Source of the DNA: Musa acuminata AAA Group | Taxonomy: Eukaryota > Streptophyta > Magnoliopsida > Zingiberales > Musaceae | Reading direction: 5' to 3' | Assembly (NCBI RefSeq): GCF_036884655.1 | Contig: NC_088345.1 | Coordinates: forward strand, 34,803,501-34,867,500 | DNA length: 64,000 nt | Part shown: positions 42,732 through 53,802 of the stretch, piece after piece | Layout: each line of letters begins with the position of its first letter | How positions within the stretch are numbered: the first letter of the stretch is position 1 | Position numbers and translations under genes: made by a program | The notes under the pieces: generated by a model | What the model saw: the letters and a program-made list of their open reading frames with translations, nothing else | Told to the model about the DNA's origin: nothing | Databases searched by the model: none

Positions 42732-44759
42732 TGTTGAATCTCGTATTTTGATGATGAAACTACTTGATATATGTTTATGATTTAATCTGCGTTTTGAGTG
42801 ACGCAGGATGCTTCGATCAGGATGAGACAATTAAAGCAGGAAAATCATGTTGTGCCGAAGGAACATGTCAGAAGATTGGACGTCGGGCCGGTGGATCGGT
42901 CGACGTATCGACAGAAGGCTTCGGGCCGTGAACTCGGGCATCGGGCCAAGAAGAGCGGGTATTGTGCCAAGGATATCGGAGTTGCGGAGTCAACTGGCCG
43001 ATTGGGCAATAGGCTGCAGGAGAGGACGATGCGCCGAAGAATCGGACGAAGCGTCGAGGGACCAATGACATGTCGGACAACTTGGTTAATTGCTTAGGAT
43101 TAATTGTCTCGATCGAAGTTTTGTTTTGTTGTGCAGGATTAACTACGATGAGAGTAAGACAAGCAGCAGGTGTTGCGCCGGAGTCAAGATCATGATCACG
43201 TTGGGAGTTCGAGAGTTCGACGGAAGTTCGGACGGTCGTCGGAGGTTCAGTGAGAACAGATCCGAGAAGTCCAGAAGCTTGCCAAGCGAAGCTCGTCGGA
43301 ACTCGCCAAGTGGATCGTCGCAAAGTCCAGGAGTATGCCGGATGTCCGCAGAAGGATCACCAAGGGTTTATCGGATGATCGACGGAAGTTCGCCGGAAAC
43401 TCGCCGGAAGAAGCGATTGATGCATCGGAGCATAGCTGCAGAAGTTGTCTTAGAGTTAATCGTAGTTAGCACGATGATTAAGCTTGAAAATGGGAGGTGA
43501 TCCCATTAGCTTAATCTTGGGGCAATTGGGCCCCTGAAAAGATTCAAATTGGGCCGAATGGAGCGAACCATTCGGACCCTGATTGCACCAGGCGGTGCAA
43601 CCGCCTAGGCCAGGAGGTGCAACCGCCAGGGCTGCGAGACTGGGCGGTGCAACCGCCCCAGCCAGGCGGTGCAACCGCCCAGGCCATGTCTTCCAGCGGG
43701 ACTGGGCGGTGCAACCGCCCCAACCAAGAGGTGCAACCGCCCAGGGCTCAGTCTTCGAGCTAGACTGGGCGGTGCAACCTCCTCTGTCAAGAGGTAGCAC
43801 CGCCAGAGCTCAAGTTTCGAGCTCTGGCAGAGAGGTGCATCAGCCTAAGCTCAGTTTCGAGCTCTGCCAGGTGATGCAACCACCGAGCTCAGTCTTCGAG
43901 CTCTGCCAGGCGGTGCAACCACCGAGCTCAGTCTTCGAGCTCTGGCAGAGAGGTGCAATCGCCTGAGCTCAAATTTGTGTAAAGTCCTAAAGTTCTCCTC
44001 CTTCTGTTCTTCAAGTCTTGAGTTGTAAAGAGAGGAGAGAAAGGATCTGTAAAGGTTGTCTCCTGAGCCTGTCAAAAGGAGAGAAACTGTAAAAGGGCAG
44101 TTAGCCTTCGCCCATTGAAGGAAGGCAGCTAGTTGACGTCGGTGACCTCGTCGGAGGAGGAAGCCAAAAGTGGAGTAGGTCAAGACTGACCGAACCACTC
44201 TAAATCTCTGGTTTGCTTTTACCTTGAGCACTTTATCATTACTGCAAACCTCCTACATTGCTACTGCCCTCTGCGCCTTTACGAATGAGTTTCTAAGCTC
44301 TGATCTTTCAGAATCTGCATTCAAACGTAAATCGTGTTTTCGTACGATCTTCACACTGCAGTTTACGCTTACATTCGGATTCCATTTATAACTGCAAATT
44401 GCTTTCTACGTAAAACGCTTTTCAAGGTTCAAAACTGCTTTTAGACGCAAAACTACATTTAGACGTAAAATTACGTTTAGACGTAAAACTGCGTTTAGAT
44501 GCAAAACTGCGTTTAGACCTAAAACTGCGTTTAGACGTAAAACTGCGTTTAGACGCAAAATTGCGTTTAGACGTAAAACTGCGTTTGGACGTAAAATTGA
44601 GTTTAGACGCAAACTGCGCTTAGACGCAAACTGCACTGTGATTCTGCTTTTATATCGAAATCGTTTTTTATCGGACGAACGCAGCTTTCGTTTTTAAAAT
44701 CGCTGAAAGATTTCCGCTGCACTAATTCACCCCCCCTCTTAGTGCTCTCGATCCTAACA
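42732..44759 (+). repeat. SIRE-2 3' LTR, promoter region deleted
   Basis: Same type 2 head as the 5' copy. At about 43972 the sequence GCCTGAGCTCAAATTTGTG joins what in the 5' LTR are positions 37988 and 38190. The lost 197 bp includes the end of the GC-rich block, the TATA box and the probable transcription start. Both edges carry GAGCTCA, so the loss looks like deletion between short direct repeats. Confidence 0.9.
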
Positions 44760-46142
44760 GAAGGTCCCCAATAGTTGTTTTTCAGACCAATCACCAGTTT
44801 GATTAGATAACCTTTCAAACTTGGTTTGGTACTCCTAAATGGTGGAGGTTTGTCGGATCTTTGCTAGTTGTCCGTCAATGTTCTCGTAATCGGTTGGTCC
44901 GAAACGGATCAGCAGTCCTTCTTTGAATTATCGCCATGAAAGGACTCCATAAGTATGTTCAAACCAGTCAAACTACTGTATGGCATCCCCTTCAAGATGT
45001 ATAGCTGCAATTTTTACCATGGATGCGTCCACAGTTTTATGGTACCGAAAATATCGCTCTGCGCGTGAGATCCAACCAATTGGGTCTCCTTCTTCCCATC
45101 TAGGGAAGTCCACTCTCATGCGTGAATAGTTGGGGTCGGTCATAGCGCCTCCCCTCCCTTGAAAGTCATCTCTTTAGGATTTATGCGATTAGTTAGAGCT
45201 CTCTCCTTGATGTGACTTTTTTAGGCTTGGTGGTCGGCCCAAACTGAATTTGGTAAAGAGAGTTTGAATCTTATCTTCCATTCGTGCCTCGAATGCTTCT
45301 AATTTAGCATTGATTGCCTCCTCAGATGCCATAGTATATGCCTCCAAATCTATGATGTTAAGATTTCTCTTTTGTTGATGGGTTAAAGGCATATATAGGT
45401 TGAGAGAAGTAATGGTCGAAATGGTTGGTGGATTGGTAGATGTAGGCTGCGGTTTATGCTTGTTTTGTGGCTATTTTGGGTGTAGTTTGAGGGTGTGGTT
45501 TGGCAGAGTTTTAGGGCTGTGGATGAAAGTTTTAGATTTGTGGTAGATGGCAGCAAAGTTTTGATAGAAATCAGTGGAAGTTTCCTGCATAATTGTGTTG
45601 TATTGTAAGAGCAGAATTTTCGTTGAAGAAACAGCGGTTTCTCGATGAAATCTCCACAAAAAAATACGAGAGATTTGAGGAGGGAATTGACAGCAATATC
45701 TCAGTTTATATGACAGCAAGGATGTCCAATTAAATCAAGAAAAATTCGGCAGTAACAGTAAGAAAATTGGTGTAAGTTGCGATAGCAGAATTCTCGTCGA
45801 AAAATTTCAGCAACTTACGATTAAAATTTGCAGCAATATAGGAATAATTTTTTTTTCTTTTGGATTTTTGAATAGGGATAACTAAATTGCAGGAGGAGTA
45901 AAGTAGGAAACTAGAACCTGTTGCAATTCACGGGGAGATCAAAGGATGATCTGCGGTGGTGGAGATGACGGTGGAATTTGGCGACGATCTTTTAAGCAAT
46001 TGTGGGAATTGCTTTGGGCGATTGTCGAGGGTTGATGGATGGCTATGGAAGGGCAGCGAGATGCCAAGAATGCTGCTCTGATACCAGGTGTTAGAACTCT
46101 TGCAGATTCTAAACTTGGGGTTGATCTCTTTAGGGGATTGGC
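44760..46142 (-). pseudogene. G1B piece 4: gag N-terminus, leader, primer site and truncated 5' LTR
   Basis: Minus strand. Gag starts MPLTHQQKRNLNIIDLEAYT at 45392, with a stop and frame damage near 45189. At 44770-44800 the codons that are TAG in G1A and G1C are sense, so G1B is closer to an intact ancestor. The leader is 45393-46073, shorter than in G1A. The primer site complement TGCTCTGATACCA lies at 46074-46086, and the LTR starts at 46089 but is cut at 46142 by SIRE-3. Confidence 0.86.
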
Positions 46143-48009
46143 TGTTAGGATCTAGAGCACTAAGAGGGGGGGGGGGGTGAATTAGTGCAGCGGAAATCTT
46201 ACAGCAATTTAAAAACGAAAGCTGCGTTCGTCCGATAAAAAATGATTTCGATATAAAAGCAGAATCACAGTGCAGTTTGCGTCTAAGCGCAGTTTTGCGT
46301 CTAAGCGCAGTTTGCGTCTAAACACAGTTTGCGTCTAAGCGCAGTTTGCGTCTAAGCACAGTTTGCGTCTAAGCGCAGTTTGCGTCTAAACTCAGTTTTA
46401 CATCCAAACGCAGTTTTACGTCAAAACGCAGTTTTACGTCTAAACGCAGTTTTACGTCTAAACGCAGTTTTGCGTCTAAACGCAGTTTTACGTCTAAACG
46501 CAGTTTTACGTCTAAACGCAGTTTTACGTCTAAACGCAGTTTTGCGTCTAAACGCAGTTTTACGTCTAAACGTAATTTTACGTCTAAATGTAGTTTTGCG
46601 TCTAAATGCAGTTTTGAACCTTGAAAAGCGTTTTACGTAGAAAGCAATTTGTAGTTATAAATGGAATCCGAATGTAAGCGTAAACTGCAGTGTGAAGATC
46701 GTACGAAAACACGATTTACGTTTGAATGCAGATTCTGAAAGATCAGAGCTTAGAAACTCGTTCGTAAAGGCGCAGAGGGCAGTAGCAATGTAGGAGGTTT
46801 GCAGTAATGGAAAAGTGCTCAAGGTAAAAGCAAACCAGAGATTTAGAGTGGTTCGGTCAGTCTTGACCTACTCCACTTTTGGCTTCCTCCTCCGACGAGG
46901 TCACCGACGTCAACTAGCTGCCTTCCTTCAATGGGCGAAGGCTAACTGCCCTTTTACAGTTTCTCTCCTTTTGACAGGCTTAGGAGACAACCTTTACAGA
47001 TCCTTTCTCTCCTCTCTTTACAACTCAAGACTTAAAGAACAGAAGGAGGAGAACTTTAGGACTTTACACAAATTTGAGCTCTTAGAATCACTGAAAAGAT
47101 CAAGAATTCGGTGTGGATCTGTATCCTTTCAGTGTTGAATGGGTGGGGTATTTATAGGCCCCAACCCAATTCAAATTTGGAGCTCAAAACGATCAAATCC
47201 CGGAATTCCGGGATCAGGCGGTTGCACCTCTTGACTGGAGAGGTGGCACCGCCTGGCAGAGCTCGAAGACTGAGCTCAGGCGATTGCACCTCTCTGCCAG
47301 AGCTCGAAGACTGAGCTCAGTGGTTGCATCGCCTGGCAGAGCTCGAAGTCTGAGCTCGGTGGTTGCATCACCTGGCAGAGCTCGAAACTGAGCTCAGGCT
47401 GATGCACCTCTCTGCCAGAGGTGGTTGCACCTCTCTGCCAGAGCTCGAAGACCGAGCTCAGGCGATGCATCACCTGTCCAAAGAGGTTGCACCTCTCTGC
47501 CTAGAGCTCGAAGACCGAGCTCGGTGGTTGCACCTCTTGGCAGAGCTCGAAACTTGAGCTCTGGCGGTGCTACCTCTTGACAGAGGAGGTTGCACCGCCC
47601 AGTCTCGCATGGAGACTGAGCCCTGGGCGGTTGCACCTCTTGGCTGGGGCGGTTGCACCGCCCAGTCCCGCTGGAAGACATGGCCTGGGCGGTTGCACCG
47701 CCTGGCTGGGGCGGTTGCACCGCCCAGTCCCGCAGCCCAGGCGGTTGCACCTCCTGTCCTAGGCGGTTGCACCGCCTGGTGCAATCAGGGTCCGAATGGT
47801 TCGCTCCATTCGGCCCAATTTGAATCTTTTCAGGGGCCCAATTGCCCCAAGATTAAGCTAATGGGATCACCTCCCATTTTCAAGCTTAATCATCGTGCTA
47901 ACTACGATTAACTCTAAGACAACTTCTGCAGCTATGCTCCGATGCGTCAATCGCTTCTTCCGGCGAGTTTCCGGCGAACTTCCGTCGATCATCCGATAAA
48001 CCCTCGGTG
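46143..48009 (-). repeat. SIRE-3 3' LTR, first part
   Basis: Begins TGTTAGGATC, then a run of 12 G (46166-46177), an expanded minisatellite of about 346 bp (46270-46615), the transcribed region, a minus-strand TATA box near 47147-47158, and the GC-rich block (47216-47790). It breaks at CGGTG (48005-48009), the SIRE-4 duplication. This part resembles the SIRE-2 LTR more than the SIRE-1 LTR. Confidence 0.9.
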
Positions 48010-50316
48010 TGTTAGGATCGAGAGCACTAAGAGGGGGGGGGTGAATTAGTGCAGCGGAAATCTTACAGTGATTAAAAAACCAAAAGCTGCGTTCGTTCAA
48101 AAACTATTATGATGCAAAAGCAAATTCTCAGTTTGTATCTAAGTGCAGTTTGCGTCTAAGCGCAGATTGCGTCTAAGCGCAGTTTTGCGTCTAAGCGCAG
48201 TTTACGTCTAAACTCAGATTTACGTCTAAACACAGTTTTACGTCTAAACGCAGATTTACGTCTAAACGTAGATTTACGTCTGAACGCAGATTTACGTCTA
48301 AACTCAGATTTACGTCTTAAACTCAGATTTACGTCTTAAACTCAGATTTACGTCCAAACGCAGATTTACGTCTAAACGCAGTTTTACGTCTAGACGCAGA
48401 TTTACGTCTAAACTTTGAAACTTGTTTGTATACTCACAGAAGGTAGTATGCAGTTGAAATCAAGACATAAACGTGAACTGAGATCTGATGATTGAGCGAG
48501 GAAAGCCGATTTACGTCTGAATGCAGTTTTACGTCTAAATGTTGAAACTCGTTCGTAAAATCGTAGAGGACAGATTGCAGTTATCAATAGGATTAAAATG
48601 TAAGTGTAAACTGCAAAGAAGCTCGTTCGTAAAAGCACGGAAAACAGTTCTGCAGAATCAAACGTAAACGTAAACTGTAATGTATGAAAATACGAATTTA
48701 CGTCTGAATGCAGATTCGGAAGAACAGCACTTAGAACTTGTTCGTGAAAGCGCAGAGAGCAGTAGTAATGAGGGAGGTTTGCAGTAATGATAAAGTGCTC
48801 GAAAATAAACGCAAACCAGAGATTTAGAGTGGTTCGGTCAGCCTTGACCTACTCCACTTTTGGCTTCCTCCACCGATGAGGTTGCCGACGTCAACTAGGT
48901 GCCTTCCTTCAATGGGCGAAGGCCAAACTGCCCTTTTACAATTTCTCTCCTTTTGACAGGCTCAGGAGACAACCTTTACAGACCTTTCTCTCCTCACTTT
49001 ACAACTGAAAACTTGAAGAACAGAAGGAGGAGACTTAAAGGCTTTACAACACTTTTGAGCTCTTACAATCACAGAAAAGATCAAGATTTCGGTGTAGGTC
49101 TGTATCTTTTCAGTGCTGAATGGGTGGGGTATTTATAGGCCCCAACCCAATTCAAAATTCGAGCTCAAAACGATCAAATCGATCAAATCCCAGAATTCTG
49201 GGATCAGGCGGTTGCACCTCTTGACTGGAAAGGTGGCACCGCCTGGCAGAGCTCGAAGACTGAGCTCAGGCGATTGCTTCTCTCTGCCAGAGCTCGAAGA
49301 CTGAGCTCGATGGTTGCATCACCTGGCAGAGCTCGAAGACTGAGCTTGGTGGTTGCATCACCTGGCAGAGCTCGAAACTGAGCTCGGTGGTTGCATCACC
49401 TGGCAGAGCTCGAAACTGAGCTCAGGTTGATGCACCTCTCTGCCAGAGCTCGAAGACTGAGCTCGGTGATTGCATCACCTGGCAGAGCTCGAGACTGAGC
49501 TCAGGCTGATGCACCTCTCTGCCAGAGCTCGAAGACTGAGCTCGGTGGTTGCATCGCCTGGCAGAGCTCGAAACTTGAGCTCTGGCGGTGCTACCTCTTG
49601 GCAGAGGAGGTTGCACCGCCCAGTCTAGCTCGAAGACTGAGTTCTGGGCGGTTGCACCTCTTGGCTGGGGCGGTTGCACCTCCCAGCCTCGCAGCCCTGG
49701 CGGTTGCACCTCCTGGCTGGGGCGGTAGCACCTCCCAACCTCACAGCCCAGGCGGTTGCACCTCCTGGCTGGGGCGGTTGCACCTCCTGGTGCAATCAGG
49801 GTCCGAATGGTTCACTCCATTCGGCCCAATTTGAATCTTTTCAGGGGCCCAATTGCCCCAAGATTAAGCTAATGGGATCACCTCCCATTTTCATGCTTAA
49901 TCATCATGCTAACTACGATTAACTCTAAGACAACTTCTGCAGCTTTGCTCCGATGCGTCAATCGCTTCTTCCGGCGAGTTTCCGGCCAACTTCCGTCGAT
50001 CATCCGATAAACCCTCGGTGATCCTTCTGCGGACATCCGGCATACTCCTGGACTTTGCGACGATCCACTTGGCGAGTTCCGACGAGCTTCGCTTGGCAAG
50101 CTTCGGGACTTCTCGGATCTGTTCTCGCTGAACCTCCGACGACCGTCCGAACTTCCGTCGAACTCTCGAACTCCCAACGTGATCATGATCTTGACTCCGG
50201 CGCAACACCCGCTGCTTGTCTTACTCTCATCGTAGTTAATCCTGCACACTTATCTCAACACATAGATTAGATAACAAATGACAATTGACTTCATCATCAA
50301 AATCCGAGATTCAACA
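48010..50316 (-). repeat. SIRE-4 3' LTR
   Basis: 2307 bp, TGTTAGGATCG to GAGATTCAACA. Minisatellite 48130-48414, TATA box on the minus strand near 49128-49138, GC-rich block 49206-49800, short type 1 head at the right end. The polypurine tract complement ATCTCCCCCTTTTTG follows at 50317. Confidence 0.92.
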
Positions 50317-51967
50317 ATCTCCCCCTTTTTGATGATGACAATCAATTGATAAAGGAGTTGTCCTTAACTCCCCCTATCTATATGCCATAGTTGAGATAAG
50401 TCAACCTTGAATTCAAGACCAAAGAATTCAAGTGACGTATTGATAAGTTAGATCAGTTAAACTTATCAATACTCTCATCATGATGCCCATCATGATGTAT
50501 CTCTTCAAGAATGATGTCAAAGCATGACATACATCATCAAGTTTGTATGATTGTGTTTGTAACTATTCATCATGTAATCATATAAAGCTACGAAGGACTT
50601 TTTACATGATGCACACATTTGAGATTTTCTAGCAAGTTTGCATTTTCTTCACAATATCAAATCAAGACACGATGCAAACTATAGCGCATGTTCACATATC
50701 TCTTGGTGATGCAAGGATGGCATAACATTGTTTATAGCATCACTCAATTTTTTGCAAGTTTGCATTTGCTATAGAATATCAAATCAAGATATGATGCAAA
50801 CTATAGCACATGTTCACATATCTCTTGGTGATGCAAGGATGGCATAACATTGTTTATAGCATCACTCAAGTATTTGCAACTATGACATAGATATGATTAT
50901 GGCAGTTCAGCTATGACATAGTGTTTATCAATTCATATGTTTCTCCCCCTTTGTCATCAACAAAAAGCATGATAGCATTATCAAGCATATAAAGGAAGTC
51001 ATGACACATATATCTCTTTATTGTTTTTGCTTGACGGAGGAAAGTCATTTTTCAAAGAGTTTTCATAAGAGTGTACAGGAACATCCCATTTTTAGCATAC
51101 AAACCGAAAAATGAACTTCTTACATGCATTTGGTTAAAAATATTTGTCACATAATTTGCAACATGTTATTTGATCAAGCGTTGTCAAGGCATGTAATAGT
51201 AATATCATCCGAAAGATAATTTTAACTAGTTAAAGTATTCGGATAAATCAACATTCCTAATTCTTTTCTTATGTAATCGAATTATTCTTCACATAGGGGT
51301 TTTGTGAAGATATCAGCCAGTTGATGTTTGGTATCAATGAACTCTATGGTTACATCATGATTAGAGACATGATCTCGTATAAAGTGATGTCTAATATCAA
51401 TGTGTTTGATTCTTGAGTGTTAAGCTTTTGATGTAGTAACACAATTATTTCAAGTGCAGCATTCTATCATATTGCATAGCAAGATATTTATTTCAGCAAG
51501 TGTAGCATTGTATCATATTGCATAGCAAGATTTTTATTTCAGCAAGTGTAGCATTGTATCATATTGCATAGCAAGATTTTTATTTCAGCAAGTGTAGCAT
51601 TGCATCACATGGTAAGATAGCAATCATATTAGCAACCATATCAATGTCATACTGCTGATTTATCAACTTACATTGGTATGTTGCTTCATATTTTTCAAGG
51701 CATAGGCTTTCAAACCTCTTTAGTTTCAGTGCAAAAACCGAGATAAACAACAAGAGATGTTTGCAAATATGCTTACACAAACAAAGATAACCATATCAGG
51801 GTAACATATGTACAGCATATCAGGTAACCATACAGACAAAGTCCTTCATGAATAACATAGGGAGTTTACAACATGTCATATCAAAAACATCAGATGTTTA
51901 TACAAGCTTATTCATGAGGTGGAAGATTAAAGTGCCTAAGTAAAGAGTCAAATTGTCGATGGATTTG
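50317..51967 (-). other. SIRE-4 3' untranslated region with RNase H remnant and repeats
   Basis: Purine tracts on the minus strand at 50317-50330, about 50362 and about 50943. A segment including AAACTATAGC(A/G)CATGTTCACA is duplicated (about 50660-50760 and 50765-50880), with different borders from the SIRE-1 duplication. The RNase H end (matching SIRE-3 [13 protein letters not shown]) lies at about 51243-51421. About three 46-bp units lie at 51448-51605. Confidence 0.8.
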
Positions 51968-53029
51968 CTACAGCTCGGTTAGGATTTGATCTTGTCGAAG
52001 TTCAAGCCGTTCTTGTCTTTGTTCAAATCGGTCCATCCGAATCCCGATATCTTCGATGGATGATGTGTGAGTTTGCTCAACCGGATGTGTTTCCTCAAAG
52101 GGACAGATCGGAGGAGAGTGGGTACTCCTAAAGACTGGGGTTTCCGGCTCTGGTTCAGGTTCAGGTTCAGGCTGAGGGGGATCAGTTCTTCTAGGCATTC
52201 TAACCCAGTTACCGTTTCTATAGTGACATCTTAGTCGGTGAAGTAGATTTTTGTTTATTATGCTGAATCTATCTGCTTTCATTACTTCTTCTTCTAGTGG
52301 TATTTGAATGTCGTAAGCTTTCATTATTCTAGTAATTATTCCACCATATGGGAGCATCATATCTTTCGTAGATAATTCTAACATGTTTTGTTGGATCAGA
52401 TAGCCAAGACAAATGTCACGTCCTTTCATGATTAGGTACATAATTCCTAATTCCAATTGACTCACTTCATCATGATGGTATTGTTTAGGAAGAATTATAC
52501 TAGTCATGATATGATGAAGTATCTTAGTGTTAAAGGGCAATAGATGTTCACAACTTTTAGGAATAGATTCTATGTTAGGATTGGCAAGGATTGTTCCTAA
52601 GGCTTCAACGTAGGATGTTTCAATAGTTTTTTCATCCCATGATCCTTTAAAGTAAAGTCCTATGCTTTTCATGGGGATACCTATCATATCACAAATGAAT
52701 CTATCAGTGATTGAGATGTGTTGTCCTAAGAGATAGGTTGATATCCTTTCTTCATCATCTATTTGCATGTTGTTGTAAAACAATCTAACTAGTCTAGGAT
52801 AAATGGGTTCGTTGATCTGCAAAATGGGAAGTAGATTTAGGTTTGCAAACCAATGGATAGTCTCTACATCTCTTAGTTCATTCAGATCTACGTATTTTCC
52901 CTTATTGATGCTTCTTAGTTCGAAGGAGAGAAATTTTTCAGCATGGTTTTTGGAATCAAAAAGAGTGAGATCAAACTCTTCTACTACTCTCCTCTTTCCC
53001 TTGTCCATTGAGGATCTTCTAGATCCCAT
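51968..53029 (-). CDS. Captured plant transposon-protein-like frame, SIRE-4 copy, open
   Basis: 353 codons from ATG 53027-53029 to TAG 51968-51970. The N-terminus is basic (GSRRSSMDKGKRRVVEEFDL). It is followed by a globular part with RLFYNNMQIDDEERISTYLL, GQHISITDRFICDMIGIPMK and YEALGTIL-like helices, and by MLPYGGIITRIMKAYDIQIP near residue 230. Then come a PEPEPEPEPE run, an acidic section and a coiled-coil-like RFEQRQERLELRQDQ end. I recognise the globular pattern from the 'putative plant transposon protein' family (PF20167-like, from memory), whose function is not established. No membrane segment or signal peptide is seen. The TAG truncates about 22 residues that SIRE-1 still partly encodes. 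Confidence 0.75.
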   Translation of the reverse strand: MGSRRSSMDKGKRRVVEEFDLTLFDSKNHAEKFLSFELRSINKGKYVDLNELRDVETIHWFANLNLLPILQINEPIYPRLVRLFYNNMQIDDEERISTYLLGQHISITDRFICDMIGIPMKSIGLYFKGSWDEKTIETSYVEALGTILANPNIESIPKSCEHLLPFNTKILHHIMTSIILPKQYHHDEVSQLELGIMYLIMKGRDICLGYLIQQNMLELSTKDMMLPYGGIITRIMKAYDIQIPLEEEVMKADRFSIINKNLLHRLRCHYRNGNWVRMPRRTDPPQPEPEPEPEPETPVFRSTHSPPICPFEETHPVEQTHTSSIEDIGIRMDRFEQRQERLELRQDQILTEL

Positions 53030-53400
53030 TACTACTGCTGTTTAGAGGGATGATGATGAGCTAAAGTAAATGAAGAACAAAACAGAATTTAAGAGCTTCT
53101 TAGAGAGTACCTTTGTGAAATCTTCAAGAGAAGGAAGGATTCTTGATGTTTTGCTCCGAAATGGGAGGTATTTGGAAGGCTTAGAGGAGTGAAATGGGAA
53201 TGGAGGAGACTTGGAAGAGTAGAGGAGGAAATGGGGGTGAGTTGGGGTCGGTTCCTTAGCCGGCCCTAGTGTGGTTTTAAGGGGCAGAGCTGCTGGCGGT
53301 TGCACCTCTGGCTGGAGCGGTGCAACCTCTGGCAACCCGTGATAGCTGGAGGTGCCACCGCCAGCTGGAGAGGTGCCACCGCCTGCAGTAGGTGAGCACC
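53030..53400 (-). other. Leader of the captured frame, SIRE-4 copy
   Basis: Matches 26040-26386 in reverse, with GGTGCAACC and GGTGCCACCGCC motifs near 53296-53390, one of them additional to SIRE-1 (GGAGAGGTGCCACCGCC). Confidence 0.5.
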
Positions 53401-53802
53401 TAAGATGATTTGATTAGGGAGTCTTTGCCTTGAGGAGAGTTTCAGAGCAATTAATGTTTGTTACATGATTTCGTATGAGTTTTTATTTAAGGAAGAAGCT
53501 CTTTGTACGATCAAGATAGATCTTTTAACGTGCATACGTATGTTTGTTTGGTATCCCTTTTAAGATCATGACATATTTAGTTTCTACAAGAATTAATTCG
53601 TAGATGAACGGATTTTGAAGATCAGGGGGGTATGTGAATTTGGATATCATATGTTTCTAATAAGGTTGTATCGTTTTTGTGATTTCACAAATTCCACTTG
53701 TTACTTAAGCGTTGCGAGTTCCTTTTTGATTCTTGGTTTATGACCATTGAGAGTCAAGGAGCAGAATATTATTTCTTGCTCCGGCCTAGACTTTTAGTGT
53801 TT
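53401..53802 (-). other. SIRE-4 spacer between gag and captured segment
   Basis: Counterpart of 25634-26039 with a few substitutions; no gene seen. Confidence 0.55.

Larger units (their letters stand above)
36754..44759 (+). mobile_element. SIRE-2: gag-only Sirevirus-type element
   Basis: LTRs 36754-38978 (2225 bp) and 42732-44759 (2028 bp) with GAAGG on both sides (36749-36753 and 44760-44764). The interior holds a primer site, a 336-residue gag without a zinc knuckle, and 2.7 kb of AT-rich non-coding DNA with repeated purine tracts. No pol fragment is recognisable. It fits the non-autonomous type with terminal repeats and only gag (TR-GAG). Its two LTRs agree closely except for a 197-bp loss in the 3' copy. 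Confidence 0.94.

Noticed and set aside
46380..46640. Open frame with repeated Arg-Leu-Asn-Ala-Val-Leu units
   Set aside because: It is a translation of the LTR minisatellite; the same frame appears wherever the array occurs and has no start context or domain.
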